Shown: positions 9,609 through 21,635 of the stretch, in pieces
Position numbering within the stretch: position 1 is the first letter of the stretch
Layout of the letters: every line of letters begins with the position of its first letter
NCBI GenBank assembly: GCA_039707655.1
Contig: CM077666.1
Coordinates: 298,432,166-298,496,165, forward strand
Length of the DNA: 64,000 bases
Direction: 5' to 3'
From: Elymus sibiricus
Lineage: Eukaryota > Streptophyta > Magnoliopsida > Poales > Poaceae
The notes under the pieces: generated by a model
The model's input: the letters and a program-made list of their open reading frames with translations, nothing else
The model's database searches: none
What the model was told of the DNA's origin: nothing
Program-made: the position numbers and the translations under genes

Positions 9609-12600
9609 TTGGTGCTTTCATTGAGAGCCAGCTCGGTGTTCCTCACGGATTGATGGGATCTTCAACCGACTCTAAATCAGGAGTTATATTTTCTGTTAGA
9701 GTCATCCAGCATGAGATAATTTTCTTTTAGAATCGTTGCCGCTGGCTCATGCAATTATTTGTTTCCAGAACTCAAGCTCAGGAAATTTTCTGAGCGACGG
9801 CTTCCGTACGCGACGGCCGATGACCATCCAGATCAGCGGCAAGGTATACGGAAGCAGCGCTCCTAGCCGAGGACCAGCACGCATGGGCGCGCGTACCTGT
9901 GCAGCGGGTGGTGTCGAAATCTCAGATGGAGCCCTAGAGGCTAGGGCTGAGCACGGGCAGGAGGCACCGTCCTGTCAAATCTTGATTAAAATCAACCAAA
10001 ATCCTGTGCTAGTAGCACTATTTCACATGCTCGCTGACGCGGAGATCGAGGACCAATTCGCACATTCTTACGTGGAGCATCGAAGTTAGCTCTTCCGTCT
10101 TCCGATCTGCTGCCGTCACTACTCTGGCCTGCAGTCCGGCGGACGCCTTATTCAATCGGGCGTGGTTCAACCCAACTCGGTCCCGTACGCGCCAGCTCCG
10201 GTGTATCGATGGGATCTTCAATCAGATTGAGATCAGTTCAACTCAAAAAAAAATGCAATCTGACCGGCAACGTTCCACCCAAGGACACCGTGGAGCTAGC
10301 TATAATTGATGCTTAGCAGCACACGTGGGCAAATTCCGATCGCTGGCAGCAAGGAAAACCCAATCATTCTCTCCTTTCTTTATTATTTAACTAAGGCAGT
10401 TTTGCTTTTTGCTAATCGTATGTCTTTCTTGCACTTCCCACGTGCTAGCGCTGGTACTGGTACTATTACTAGTTCGGCCTATCTCCATGCAATAGATGCA
10501 AATCCATGAACACCCACATGTGTCTCTTCGGATTGCTAAAACAAACAAACCAGGTGCTATTAATCCTAGTAATTTTTGCTAGCATGAATTTATTTTTCCC
10601 GAGGAATTATAGCTCTGGTATGTGCCATCCTCTGTACATAGGCCTGTCAAATGGTGGCCGCATTAACGACAGTCGCGTGATGGTCCGGTCAGTTTCCTGT
10701 CCGCAGTTCGGCGGACGCCGCATCCGTGACTTAGATTGCCTTGTGAATACTTCGTCACGGGACCATTGCGCCACGCCGACAACCTATGTCGACATCGACT
10801 TCCGTGCCAGGCCACATCTCTTTGATAATTTACTTTGCATAAATTAATTATGAATTTTATTATTATTATCATTATTTGTTATTACTTTTGGCTTGCACTA
10901 TTTTGTGTGTGACAGGTAATCGACTTCGACTGCGTCACGCGGACACCTCGGCGTGCCGACGTCGTCGTCCCGCCTCCATCGACCAAATTGTGTCATCTCC
11001 TTGGCATGTTGCCCTGTGGCATGGAAAGCATCCCCGTGCCGTCACTTCATTACGTCGGCGTCACCCTGCCGACATACTCCGTCACCTCAGCTACATCGGG
11101 GGGCTTCGCCATCGCTTCATCATCACTAGCCGAAGAGCTTCATCACTACAGCTAGACCAGGGGCTTTCTCCTTGCCACATCGGCCGTGCCGTGTCGCCAG
11201 TTCGGAATTACCGAGCTCCTTGCTTGTTCACCTCGGGACGGGCTTGGGGGCTGGAACCTCGGCCAGGCTGAGGACTAAGCACCATGTCGGATCCGTCAGA
11301 GATCTATGGGCGTCCTCGTCCTGCCGCAAGCCTGGACTGCGTCATCAACACCGAACATAGTAACCAGTGCCTTTAAAGCATCGACAATATTAAGAGGGGT
11401 TATGACTAGAGCCGAACCCACCAAAAGCCAAGGTACTCCATGGAGTCCTCGGCAAAATGTTCTCGGATATTGCTTTATATGTATCGGTTTCAAATTGTGT
11501 CTTTGGTCAATAGTTGGGTTGCCCGACTCCTGTGCTTACTCCTTACGTTCCCGATTGTTCGGCTAAGGGTAAATGGAGAACCACTGGGTGTACTTCCGGT
11601 TTAACTGGTCAAGTGCCTCAGTGGAGAAAGCCGAAAACTGACTGTCACAATAAGCGTAAACTGGTCAGCGATCTGATGACTGTGTTAAACTACCGGTCGA
11701 TAGAGGTAACCCCGTGTTAAGCGATGGGCCTTTCATAAAATTGGCTGAAGTATTAATGGTTTGACTTCGGCTGACGCCGAACACTAACCGGGGGCTAGTA
11801 CCTGGCCTCCCAACTTTAAGCTCCTATGACTAAGTGAAAGTTATAAAGCCTGCATATCTGATTGCCTCGTTTCCGCTAACACAACTGCCTCCGGGCACCG
11901 AGATGTCGGCTAAGGATTGTCTTGTTAGTACGGAAACACCTTGCATAGCATCTACAAAGGGGTGGAAGCCGACGATGGGCCACTTTCAGATTATAAACAG
12001 TCGCAACGGAGTCAAAATAACACATAGCATAAAGCTATAAATACAGCTTACAAGCTGACTATCACAACATGTGTCGAGGGCTCCTTGCGGCACCTCGGCA
12101 CGGTTACATCGGGACTCCTGGAGAGCCCAACATATCATCAACGTTTGTATTCAATATACGAATGCTGCCTTCTGTAATCATTGTTATAAAGCCATAAATA
12201 TGCATCAATTTGACTTAAGATTTTGGCCAAGCTGGGTTGCCTGGCTCCTGTGCTTACCCCCTACGTTCCCGATTGTTCGGCTAGGCGGTAAAGGGAGCAC
12301 CTTTGTGATTGTTACTACCGGGTCATCCAGGTTCGTACCTCAGATGGGTGAAGCCGAAAGCTAGCTATCTTAAGAATATAATTGGTCGGCAACGACGGAA
12401 GTGAAAATTTCGGTTCATTAAGACCATAGAGTTCGGGAACTTTCCCCAAACTAAATCCTCAATATTTTCATCCCACATTGATCGGAGGTCAGGTTTCATG
12501 ATCATGGTCGACATGACAGCCTGGGAAAGGAACTTACAAAGGAACTATTTTTCCCAGAAGATGTTTCTTATGTTAACTAGTAATATAACATATCTCTCCC

Positions 12601-13810
12601 CGTACCTTTGTTTATAAAACCGTATGGCCGGATTGCCTTGTTTTCCGTAAATCTTTGCCCTTATAAAGGCTTCATAAGGTAGGAAAACACTCCTTGGCTA
12701 ATGGCCGCGGAGGTTGAAGCCGATGGTCGGTCAACAAAGTTTTGTACAATGCGGATCCGAGCGTTAATGATGTAAAGTACTTGGATACATAGAATCATTA
12801 CACATAAATTGTGATTAAAATCAATTTACTCCAGATATCGATCCTTAATTCGGCCACCCTTGCCCAAATTAAGGCGCGGGGGCCCCCTTCGCGCTTCTCA
12901 CTTAAAAGCCATTAACGGGTTACATCGATCCCCTGATCTGGTGTTGCCACCCGACCAGTGGCTCGGGGGCTACTGCATTGACGATTCAATGCAGACAATT
13001 TACAAAGTGCAAAACAGTTTCCAAGGAGATTACGATCCTCAGGTTGGTCGGCCACACCCAACCTGAGTCTCGAGGACTATGCACACCGCGTTTCCATTCC
13101 TAAGTATGCCGCCGAGCTAGGAGTTAATCCTTAGGCTGATTTCGTGAATCAACCGGAGTCTCAGGGGCTACTGGGATCAGCGGTTTTATGTTTTACTTCA
13201 GGTGCATCTCGGATTGTTGGCCGACACACACCTTGAGGGCTACTGGCTATATATCTCGGCAGAGAATAAATTGCACCAATCAAAAAAAAATATCCACAAA
13301 AAATCAGCCCAAGCCCGAGGGGGTGCACCACTTCGGAAGCAGTCCGGCATAAAGCTTGTATGCGAGTGGCTGGCTCCCTAGAGGACTTTTCCGGAATTAA
13401 GCTCGGTTGAAATCCTTCAAACTTTTTTCAGATCGAGGTAATCTATGACACCTCGAATGCCGATCGGCGTTAGAGCTCGGCTGCAAAAAGACACCTCGGA
13501 TGCAGTCCGACGTTCGAGCTCGGTTGCAAGAGGGCACTGCTACACGGGGAAAAACTTTGAACCCGAGGTGCGGCGTAAAAATAACAAGGCACTGATAAAG
13601 GCCAAGAATTTAAAGGGGTTCCTTGGACGCCCGATGTACAAACTCCTCGGATGCCCGACGGGTAAACTCTTCGGATACACCTCGGCGATCATCAAGATCA
13701 AAGAAGGGAAGATTTGTCGAACAAGCTTTCAAGACCGACGGCCGAAGATGAAGAACAGTTCGGAAGAACCGAGGAGCGTCCCCAATTTGAAGACCAGTTC
13801 AAGGGGCTAC
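9609..13810 (+). other. Internal region of P without coding frames
   Basis: Begins with the leader TTGGTGCTTTCATTGAGA. The longest frames are about 110-130 codons with no recognisable domain. Text is rich in TCGG, 'ggggctac' and 'gccgaa' phrases and contains a diverged internal duplication (11513-11640 and 12231-12365). I see no gag, protease, RT or integrase motif, so mobilisation would need proteins from another element. Confidence 0.7.
11513..12365 (+). repeat. Diverged direct repeat inside P
   Basis: 11513-11640 and 12231-12365 share GTTGGGTTGCC/GCTGGGTTGCC, CTCCTGTGCTTAC, TACGTTCCCGATTGTTCGGC, CAG(A/T)GG(A/G)-GAAGCCGAAA, in the same order and at a distance of about 718 bp. Confidence 0.7.
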
Positions 13811-14236
13811 TGATGGTGTTCTGGACTAGGGGGTACTCACCACGTCGTCTCCTGACCAGGTGGGTCGGGCCAAGGACCCCCATGGCGGTTCACTAATGGG
13901 CCACTTCGGGCAGCCCATGACGTATACAAGGAAGACCCCACAAGACTTGGCGCCCAAGACAAGGACTCTTCTAAACCCTAGGCCTCTGGTGCATTCTATA
14001 AACCGAGGCCAGGCTAGTCAATAGATCATCGAATGTCATATTCATTAGAACAATCTCGTGGTAGATACATGTACTCTGTACTACACCCCATATGAATACA
14101 ATGAAAAGATGGCCGTAGGGTATTATCTCTTCAAGAGAGCCCGGACCTGGGTAAAATCCTATGCCCATGTTACCATCGCTCTAAGACGCCTAGCTTAGGA
14201 CCCCTACTACGAGATATGCCGGATTTAGAACCGATA
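13811..14236 (+). repeat. 3' LTR of P
   Basis: 426 bp, TGATGGTGTTCTGG...CCGATA; the last base pair has changed from CA to TA. Followed directly by the GACGG duplication. Confidence 0.9.
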
Positions 14237-14360
14237 GACGGCCCAAAGAATGTCATGCGAGTGCGTCTCCGGCCCGCCCAGGACGAAAAGCCCATTTTTT
14301 GTCATAATTTTTTGTCATAGAAGTAGGAGCCCACCACATCTATGATGATACATGTTTTTG

Positions 14361-14406
14361 TCACAATTATCGTCATAGAAGTGTCACAATTATCGTCATA
14401 GAAGTG
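14361..14406. repeat. Two exact 23-bp units near the CACTA-1 terminus
   Basis: TCACAATTATCGTCATAGAA plus GTG, twice in direct contact, 59 bp from the terminus. The GTCATAGAAGTG core recurs nearby. This is typical of subterminal transposase-binding repeats. Confidence 0.8.
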
Positions 14407-14465
14407 TCACAGAAAAAGTTTTCGTTCGGGCCATAATGTCACGGAAGTGTATTTTTTTTGTAGTG

Positions 14466-14886
14466 GTGACACGTTGCGAGCCGACAGCCTAGGCGGTGAA
14501 GATGCATCAGTAACCAGTGGTGAGTCACCAGCTCGCCTGTCGCAAGGGTGACACCTGCACCGGCGCGTGGCGCCTCTGGGCCAGAGTTCCACCCTGGGCG
14601 GCGGTGACAAGATGGGCGTTCGTTCCCGGAAGATAGAAGACAACAACACATCATCGCGCATTTTTTGGTTCCCTCTGTTTTTTTTGCTCCCTGACTATTT
14701 TCCCTTCCTGCCGACATTTCCAAAAGGGGCCGCGCTAAATTTTCCCCACCGTCAATAAATACCTCGTTTGTTGCTATTAGTAATCCGCACTCATAATTTC
14801 CCAGCGCCCCCTCCTCCCGCACTTCTCCTCCAGATCTCGAACCCTCCCAGTGGCATCGATTTCCCTCACGGTCGCCGTCCAGTGAC
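14466..14886 (+). other. 5' flank of the TNPA-like gene
   Basis: No coding frame supported. Contains GC-rich sequence, then T-rich stretches and TCAATAAATACC; it may be the promoter/5' UTR or upstream spacer of the TNPA-like gene. Confidence 0.4.
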
Positions 14887-17545
14887 ATGACGGCAGGCAA
14901 CCTTCGCAGCGGCAAGGTCCGCAAGGATCCTGTCACGCTGAAGCCAATAACTAATTGTAAACGAACAGGTAACAATCATCTCCCCCCTCCCTCACTACCC
15001 CAGATATTGAAGATCCATACGGGCGTATGTATATGTAGACATGTTTGATTTATCCGCTTGTATTCAGGAAGTCCATGGTTAACCCCACATGAGTTCAACC
15101 TTAGGGTTCGTATCCGGGTGTTTCCTACATGTGTGTTCTAGATTTGTTCGCATGTTGTTACTCATGTTGTGTTCCTCTGAATTATTGCAATTTAGGCACC
15201 GTACAAGAGTTTACAATTCAGCGTACTTTGTCTAGTCAATTCAAAACATGATTAAACGCAGTTCTTGGTTTGGAAGAACGTCATTTCACATCTGTATTCC
15301 CTATTCCAGAGATTATGTATTGAGTTTGTATCTTTGTGGATTCTTTTGTAGATCTCATTGTTTCGTTTTTGTTCTGCATTTGCTACACCCAACACACCAA
15401 ATTAGTACAAGAAAATGAGGCAACAAAACATAAGGGAGAATGCTATCCATATGTCAGAAAAATTGAAGGAGAATGGAGTGGATTCAAACTCAGTTATAGG
15501 GGATATCTCTGAACTTGCATACAAATTTGTATATGGTACTTCTAACATTGCTGGAAAGACGCGGGAAAAAGAGCAAACCAGGCAGAAAAAATGTGATTTG
15601 CAGGAGGAGAAAGATTTAGCGAATGACCCTATATATGAACCAGAGGGTTCAGAAGAGGAAAATGATGATGACGAAGGTGATAATAATCCAGATGGAGGTG
15701 ATGACGCCCCAGATTTGCCCCAAAAACTTGAGGTACCAAAATATACAGTTCTAGTACATTTTAATTTTACAGTATCTTGTAGCTGCATCACATTGGTGTT
15801 TGAGTACAGTCTTGTCTTTCAGGCAACACAGGAGAAGCAAACTGATGCTACTGTTTGTCCAACTCAAGTATGCACAAGATCTAGAGAAACCATAGGCGAT
15901 GCCCTACATGATTCCCAGATGCCTGAACATCATGACGACGAGGACATGACACAAGATTTGCAGCTCACGCCAGCAGATAATCTGACCTCTCGAGATAGCA
16001 ACTCCCCTATAGACAATTCATATGAAAATCATGAAGAAGTTGATCGTGAGGCAGAAAACCAGGCTACGGACATCGGCACACAACAACATCTAGTAGAAAG
16101 GACAAACCATTCCAAGGAGAAGAAGAAGTGAGGTGAGCGCGGATCTACTTATTCGCATGGTTTACAAAGAGATATTACAAGGATGGGAAGTAGGATGATG
16201 GTTGCCTTCATGGAGGGAGCAAACAAACCTATTGACCCTCTGCCAGCAGCAAAACTTAGTTCAAAGGTTGGCTATCAAGTCAGACATAAGATGCCCATAA
16301 AAACCAAGTGGAATGAGTACAATGTACCAGGGAACAAGCATATGCTTCCAGAAGTTTTAAACTCACTGCAGGTCAGCCATGCAATGAATCTCTTTTGCAA
16401 TTCTGCCATACCACATCTTTTTATCTTCCCACTCTAAATGTTTAACATGCATGTGTGTATGTTGTCTGCAGCTAAAGTTTGAGTTTCCAGAGAACGCTAA
16501 ATTGGGCAAAGTAGTGACTGAAGGTATCATTCAGAAAAGCGTGCGGTCACACATGCACCAACTCAAGGTGAAAGTTTACAGTAAGGATAAAAATCTTACT
16601 AAGGAGCAAGCATTGCAGTTGAAGCCAGTGACTATTACAGATAAAGATTGGATAGATCTAGTAAAATAGTGGAAGAATGAGCACTACCAGGTAATTCGTG
16701 CTTAATCTGACAGATTCAACTTTTACTATACTATGTGGTCAAAACTAAATTTATGCTTCAATCCATAGGAGATATGTGCCAAGAATAAAGCAAACCAAAG
16801 TGCTATGAAGCTCCACCATAAAACTGGCTCTAGATGCTACATTGCAGCTTATCACAGTATGGTAAGCACTCCAGCTTTGTACATGCAAACTATCATATTT
16901 TTTTCATAAGTAAATGGCATGCGGCAATAACGTTCATGATATCCTTTTTGATGTACTAGTGTAATGAGCAAAACCAGAAACCTATACCTATTCAATTTTT
17001 TTGAAGCAACCTACACTAGAAATAAGGATTGGGTGATGAGTGAGACTGCAGCATCGACAATTGTAAGCGTTCTGCAATTTTTGGATTTCACATGTAATGT
17101 GCCACCCAAAATATTATGTTTGTACCACCATACCATCAACGCTTCAACCATATTGCAGAAGGAAATGAAGGACAAGCAAGGCGCAACTCCAGCAGAAGGT
17201 GAAGAGCCAAAAATAATTGTGCAGATTGTTGTAGAGGTTCTCAAGGGAGTTTCCAAGCATAGCACATTCTTTGCAAGCATGGGAGAGTCATCTGCCTCCA
17301 GGTAGAAGACAACCTCTCATGAACGCATGAGAGAGCTTGAAGAGAGGCTTGCAACTCACGAGCTAGCTATGAGATCAACAGCTGATAGGTATTAAGAAGA
17401 GCTGAATGCAAGAATGGCAGCGTAGTAACAGGAAATTGAAGAGATGAAAACAAAGCAGCTAGATGAAATTGCAGCTCTTAAGAAGGCACATGAGGAGAAA
17501 ACTACTTCTATGAAAAAAAAGCAATCAGAACTGAAGGAACTTTAG
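14887..17545 (+). pseudogene. TNPA-like CACTA protein (plant transposase, Ptta/En/Spm type), degraded
   Basis: A multi-exon gene: exon 1 from ATG 14887 (MTAGNLRSGKVRKD) to a GT at about 14970; exon 2 from about 15410; exon 3 from 15823 after a CAG; exon 4 from 16472; exon 5 from about 16769; later exons to 17545. The region from AKLSSKVGYQVR through WKNEHYQ, EICAKNKANQSAMKLHHKTG matches what I know of the Transposase_24 (PF03004) domain. It is followed by a Glu/Lys-rich coiled coil (ELEERLATHELAMRS). Acidic, low-complexity sequence precedes the domain. Damage: TGA at 16129-16131, a TAG where WKNEHYQ begins, an extra T in the run near 16998, and several stops in the coiled coil. The role in the family would be binding the subterminal repeats; this copy is not functional. 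Confidence 0.75.
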
Positions 17546-18379
17546 GTTTTCTCTTAAGGATGCAAGCCGGCTCTGATAACAACATGTTGCAGCCCACTTT
17601 GGGGGGCTCTAATAATAGTATGTCACAGCCCTGATGGTGGTCTTCTTCGTCCAGAAACTTTAGTTGTCCCTTATTATATTTTGTAATGTGTGGTACTCTA
17701 TCTGTTTCCTTTTATGTCGTGTGTGATTCTTCCTCAGTTGGCTGATCATTATTACAATTGTGTTAAGCATGTCTATTTTCAGCGTTAACGAAAGTCATTT
17801 CATTCTCATTTTTGAAATTTTACTAATTTAAAATTTAAATTCATATTTAAATTCGGTTGCGAGTTGCAACACTGCACAAACTGTGACAGTAATATTGACG
17901 GAAATGCGTGCCTTCACCAGCTTCCGGACCCAAAAGTAACCAGCCACGTCAGCATCCCATGGGCCCACATGTCAGGATCTTTGACCGGTCAAACCTGATT
18001 ATTACTGACGGTCACCGTCAGTGATAAAACCTCGACCGGGCCTAGCTGTAAGGTGCCACATCAGCATATTATGGGCCCGTATATCAGAATCGTTGACTGG
18101 TCAAACATGGTGGGTCAGTTGTTAGTATACGGTGACAGTTCTAGTGACATTTTGTGGCTGTCGCAGAAGATAGTTTCGGCGACAATTTTTAGTTCGTCAC
18201 CTAAGATGCAATCTTGCATGACGAAAAAAGTGGTACCGTCAAGATTTTATTTTTTTTGACGGCGCTTTGGTGACGGTGGGGGTGACGGCCAGAAAACGAC
18301 GCCACTACATTTTCCATGACGAAAAACAGTTTTACGTGACACAAGTGAAACATCACAAAATAGAGCAAATTTTTTAGTG
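17546..18379 (+). other. 3' subterminal region and terminus of CACTA-2
   Basis: Non-coding. 17870-18360 has many GACGG, CCGTCA and GTGACG words in both orientations, as expected for CACTA subterminal repeats, ending in the 18379 terminus. Confidence 0.7.
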
Positions 18380-20664
18380 AAGCTTTGTACGAACTTGTGA
18401 TGATAACGCAATAAAAGTGATGGACTGCTCAATAAAGGTTGCTATCATAAGGGCAATATAAAGTGATGTTCGTTTGAATTAAGAGCTTGCACATCCAATT
18501 CAAAAGCGCATGACAACCTCTGCTTCCCTCTGTGAAGGGCCTATTTTTTACTTTTTAGTCTTAATTTTATGCTAGAGTCAAAGGCATTTATTCTTATTCC
18601 AACCTTAATTATTCTCCACTTGGCAAGCATTATGTGGTAGGGAATGATCCAGGAATATATATCCAGTTGAATATATGTAATAATGAGTTGTTATTGTTGG
18701 CATTATCCCTGAGATTAATAAGTTGGGTGGTGAAACATTAAACCCCAATCTTCCTTTGTGTCTGATTGAAACTGTTTGTTCTAAAAATATGCTTTGAGTG
18801 CTAGCAATCATGGAAGACTATTTGATAGTTGAGTATGTGGAATTTGCTAAATCAAAAGCTCTTACATAGACCCTTCGGGAAAATATGATGAATTGTAATT
18901 CCCTTGATGACTGGAAACATAGTTTGTTAGTTTTCAAGAAAGTTTTTCGTTTATACTTTAGATTGTGAATGAATTGTTACTTGATCATGAGAAGTTTTAT
19001 GATTGATGCTTGTTGTTATAATAATGATCATGATGCTACCATGTCCGTATTTTGTTTTATCGACACCTCTCTCTATAAACATGTGGTCATGATTATCGAG
19101 TTCGGTATTCGCTTGAGATCAAGCGGAGTCTAAGCTTGGGGGAGTTGATACTTCCATTTTTGATCATGTTTTCCTACAGTTATTTACATTGTTTTAAAGT
19201 TATATTTCACTTTTAGATGTAATTCTAATGCCTTTTCTCTCTTAAATTGCAAGTTCTATCACAAGAGGGAGATTGTCGGCAGCTGGAATTCTGGACCTAA
19301 GAGAGCTACAGTAGAGGTAGCTATTCTCCAACGCTCCAAATAACCTGAAAATTTACGGAGATTTATTTTGGAATATATAAAAATTACTTGAAGAAGAATC
19401 ACCAGGAGGGGACCCACCAGTGAGCCACAAGCTCAGGTGGCGCGCCCACCCCCAGGGGCACGCCACTTGAGCTTGTGGGTCCACTAGCAGGCCTCCGAGG
19501 CCCATCTTCTCCTATATGAAGTCATTTGCCCTAGAAAAAATCAAGAGAAGACTTTCGGGACGAAGCGCCGGCGTCTCGAGGCGGAACCTGGGCAGGAGCA
19601 CTTTTGCTCTCCGGCGGAGCGATTCCGCCGGGGATACTTCCCTCCGGGAGGGGGAAATCGAAGCCATCGTCATCACCAACGTTCCCCTCATCATGGGATG
19701 AATCATCTCCATCAACAATTTCACCAGCACCGTCTCATCTCCAAACCCTAGTTCATCTCTTGTATTCAATCTTTGTCTAAAACCTCAGATTGGTACATGT
19801 GGGTTGCTAGTAGTGTTGATTACATCTTGTAGTTGATGCTAGTTGGTTTATTTGATAGAAGATCGTATGTTCAGATTGTTAATCATATATTATTCTCCTC
19901 TAATCATGAACATGAATATGATTTGTGAGTAGTTCCGTTTGTTCTTGAGGACATGGGAGAAGTCTTGTTATAAGTAATCATGTGAATTTGATCTTCGTTC
20001 AATATTTTGATGATGTGTTATGTTATTCTTCCTCTAGTTGTGTCATGTGAACGTCGACTACATGACACATTACCATGCTTGGGCCTAGGGGAAGGCATTA
20101 TGAGATTAGTAAGTAGATGATTTGTTGCGAGAGTGACAGAAGCTTAAACCCTAGTTTATGCACTATTCCGTAAGGGGCTGATTTGGACCCATATGTTTCA
20201 TGCTATGGTTAGATTTATCTTAATTCTTCTTTCATAGTTGTGGATGCTTGCGAGAGGGGGTAATCATAAGTGGGTTGCTTGTTCAAGTAAGAATAGCACC
20301 CTAGCACCGGTCCACCCACATAACAATTTATCAAAGTAGTGAACGTGAGTCAATGAATCGTGATGAACATGACTAGAAGAAATTCCCATGTGTCCTCGAG
20401 AACGCTTAGCTCACTATAAGAAGTACTTCCGGATTGTCCTTTGCAATATAAGGATTGGGCCACCTTGCTACAACTTGTTACTTTGGTTACTAGTTACTAG
20501 CTATCAATTATCTTGCTATCAAACTATCTGTTACTACTACTTTACAACACTTATAGAGAATACCTTGCTGAAACCACTTATCAATTCCTTCTGCTCCTCA
20601 TTGGGTTCGACACTCTTACTTATCGAAAGGACTACGATTGATCCCCTATACTTGTGGGTTATCA
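18380..20664 (+). mobile_element. LTR retrotransposon C, 3' end
   Basis: About 766 bp of 3' internal non-coding sequence, a polypurine tract (AAGCTTGGGGGAGT) and a 1519-bp 3' LTR (19146-20664) starting TGATACTTCC and ending GGGTTATCA. The 5-bp sequence after it, GCGTC (20665-20669), is the expected duplication. The internal part is homologous to D at about 28009-28800, but the LTR is of a different family (shared with fragment J at 48743). CACTA-2 interrupts it at 18379/18380. Confidence 0.8.
19146..20664 (+). repeat. 3' LTR of C
   Basis: TGATACTTCCATTTTTG ... CTTGTGGGTTATCA, preceded by a polypurine tract. Contains a GC-rich block around 19438-19500 with two inverted-looking GCTCAGGTGGCGCGCC/GGCACGCCACTTGAGC arms. 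Confidence 0.8.
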
Positions 20665-21584
20665 GCGTCCACCACACCAGACATCACGACTCCTGACCGT
20701 CTTTCGCCACCTCAGATCTCCTTCCCTGCCGTCGGCAGCCACAACAACTACATCACCATCATCGACTCAGCAGATGAACCTGAGGACTACACGGGTGTAG
20801 GATCGTAAGTAGGTCTAGAGGGGGGGTGATTAGACTACTTGACCAACTAAAACCCAGCCTTTTCCCAATTTTAGTTCTTGGCAAGTTTTAGCAATTCTCA
20901 CAAGTCAAGCAACACCCTACACATGCAAGTCTAGATAGTAGGTAGCGGAAAGTAAAGACTTTGCATATGAACGTAAAGGAGGGATCGAAGAAATCAAACG
21001 CAATGAAGACACCGTGATTTTTGTCATGGTTGTTCCGATAGGTGGTGCTCTCATACATCCACATTGATGGAGACTTCAACACACGAAGGGTAACGGCTGC
21101 GCGAGTCCACGGAGGGCTCCACCCACGAAGAAGCAACCTTGTCTATGCCATCATGGCTTCCGTCCACGAGGGACTAGCCTCACTTGGGGTAGATCTTCAC
21201 GAAGTAGGCGATCTCCTTGCCCTTACAAACTCCTTGGTTCAACTCCACAAGATTTGGAGGCTCCCAAGTGACACCTAACCAATCTAGGAGACACCACTCT
21301 CCAAAAGGTAATAGATGTTGTTGTTGATGATGAACTACTTGCTCTTGTGCTTCAAAAGATAGTCTCCTCAACACTCAATCACTCTCTCACAGATTTCGCA
21401 TGGTAGTAGGAGAAGGATTGGAGCCGAAAACGACTTGAGGGGGCTAGAAATCAATGATCAAAGGTTGGAGTGGAATCCCCTTGATTTCAACACAAGTGTA
21501 GGTGGTTCTCTCTCAGAAAATGGATATGGGAAGTGGTAGTTTTGTCCTGGTTGCTCTCTCTGAGAGTTGGTGGAATGGGTGGGG

Positions 21585-21594
21585 TATATATATA
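21585..21594 (-). promoter_or_regulatory. TATA box of the E-family LTR
   Basis: TATATATATA within GGCTATATATATACCCC on the minus strand. The equivalent is at 56718-56725 in the 5' LTR of E. It lies just downstream of the palindrome array. Confidence 0.6.
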
Positions 21595-21635
21595 GCCATC
21601 ACCAAAAATCTAACCGTTACACGCCTTTATTCACA

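Larger units (their letters stand above)
9183..14236 (+). mobile_element. LTR retrotransposon P (Fatima-like, name tentative), non-coding
   Basis: A complete structure: 5' LTR 9183-9608, primer-site leader at 9609, purine tract AAGGGGCTAC just before the 3' LTR, and 3' LTR 13811-14236. It is flanked by perfect 5-bp duplications GACGG (9178-9182 and 14237-14241). LTRs start TGATGGT. The 5' LTR ends in CA and the 3' LTR in TA. A hand comparison of the two 426-bp LTRs gives about 32 differences (roughly 7-8 percent), so it is not recent. The 4.2-kb internal region has no gag or pol frame. The LTR sequence resembles a gypsy family I recall as Fatima. Confidence 0.9.
7431..14465. mobile_element. 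CACTA transposon 1, one terminal portion
   Basis: The right end is a CACTA terminus: read from 14465 leftwards it is CACTACAAAAAAAATACACT. It is followed on the plus strand by GTG, a possible 3-bp target duplication. Subterminal DNA shows short repeated units (14361-14406, 7493-7735, 8166-8492), the usual transposase-binding landscape of CACTA ends. The element is interrupted by P (9183-14236), and B is inserted at 7430/7431, so the rest lies left of B outside the window. No transposase gene is visible in this part. It sits inside CACTA-2. Confidence 0.75.
14466..18379 (+). mobile_element. CACTA transposon 2, 3' half
   Basis: The right end, read from 18379 leftwards, is CACTAAAAAATTTGCTCTAT, matching the 5' terminus of element N at 57067 (CACTACAAAATTTGCTCTAT). 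The last 500 bp are rich in GTGACGG/CCGTCA-type repeats. A TNPA-like gene remnant occupies 14887-17545. The left half, with the expected tnp2 gene, is displaced beyond CACTA-1, which inserted at 14465/14466. The element itself is inserted in LTR element C: the base after it (18380) resumes sequence homologous to D at about 28009. Confidence 0.8.

Noticed and set aside
9736..10089. Possible gag of P
   Set aside because: 117 codons without capsid or zinc-knuckle signature and closed by a stop; no continuation in other frames.
14439..14975. 178-codon minus-strand ORF
   Set aside because: Crosses the terminus of CACTA-1 into CACTA-2; chance frame.
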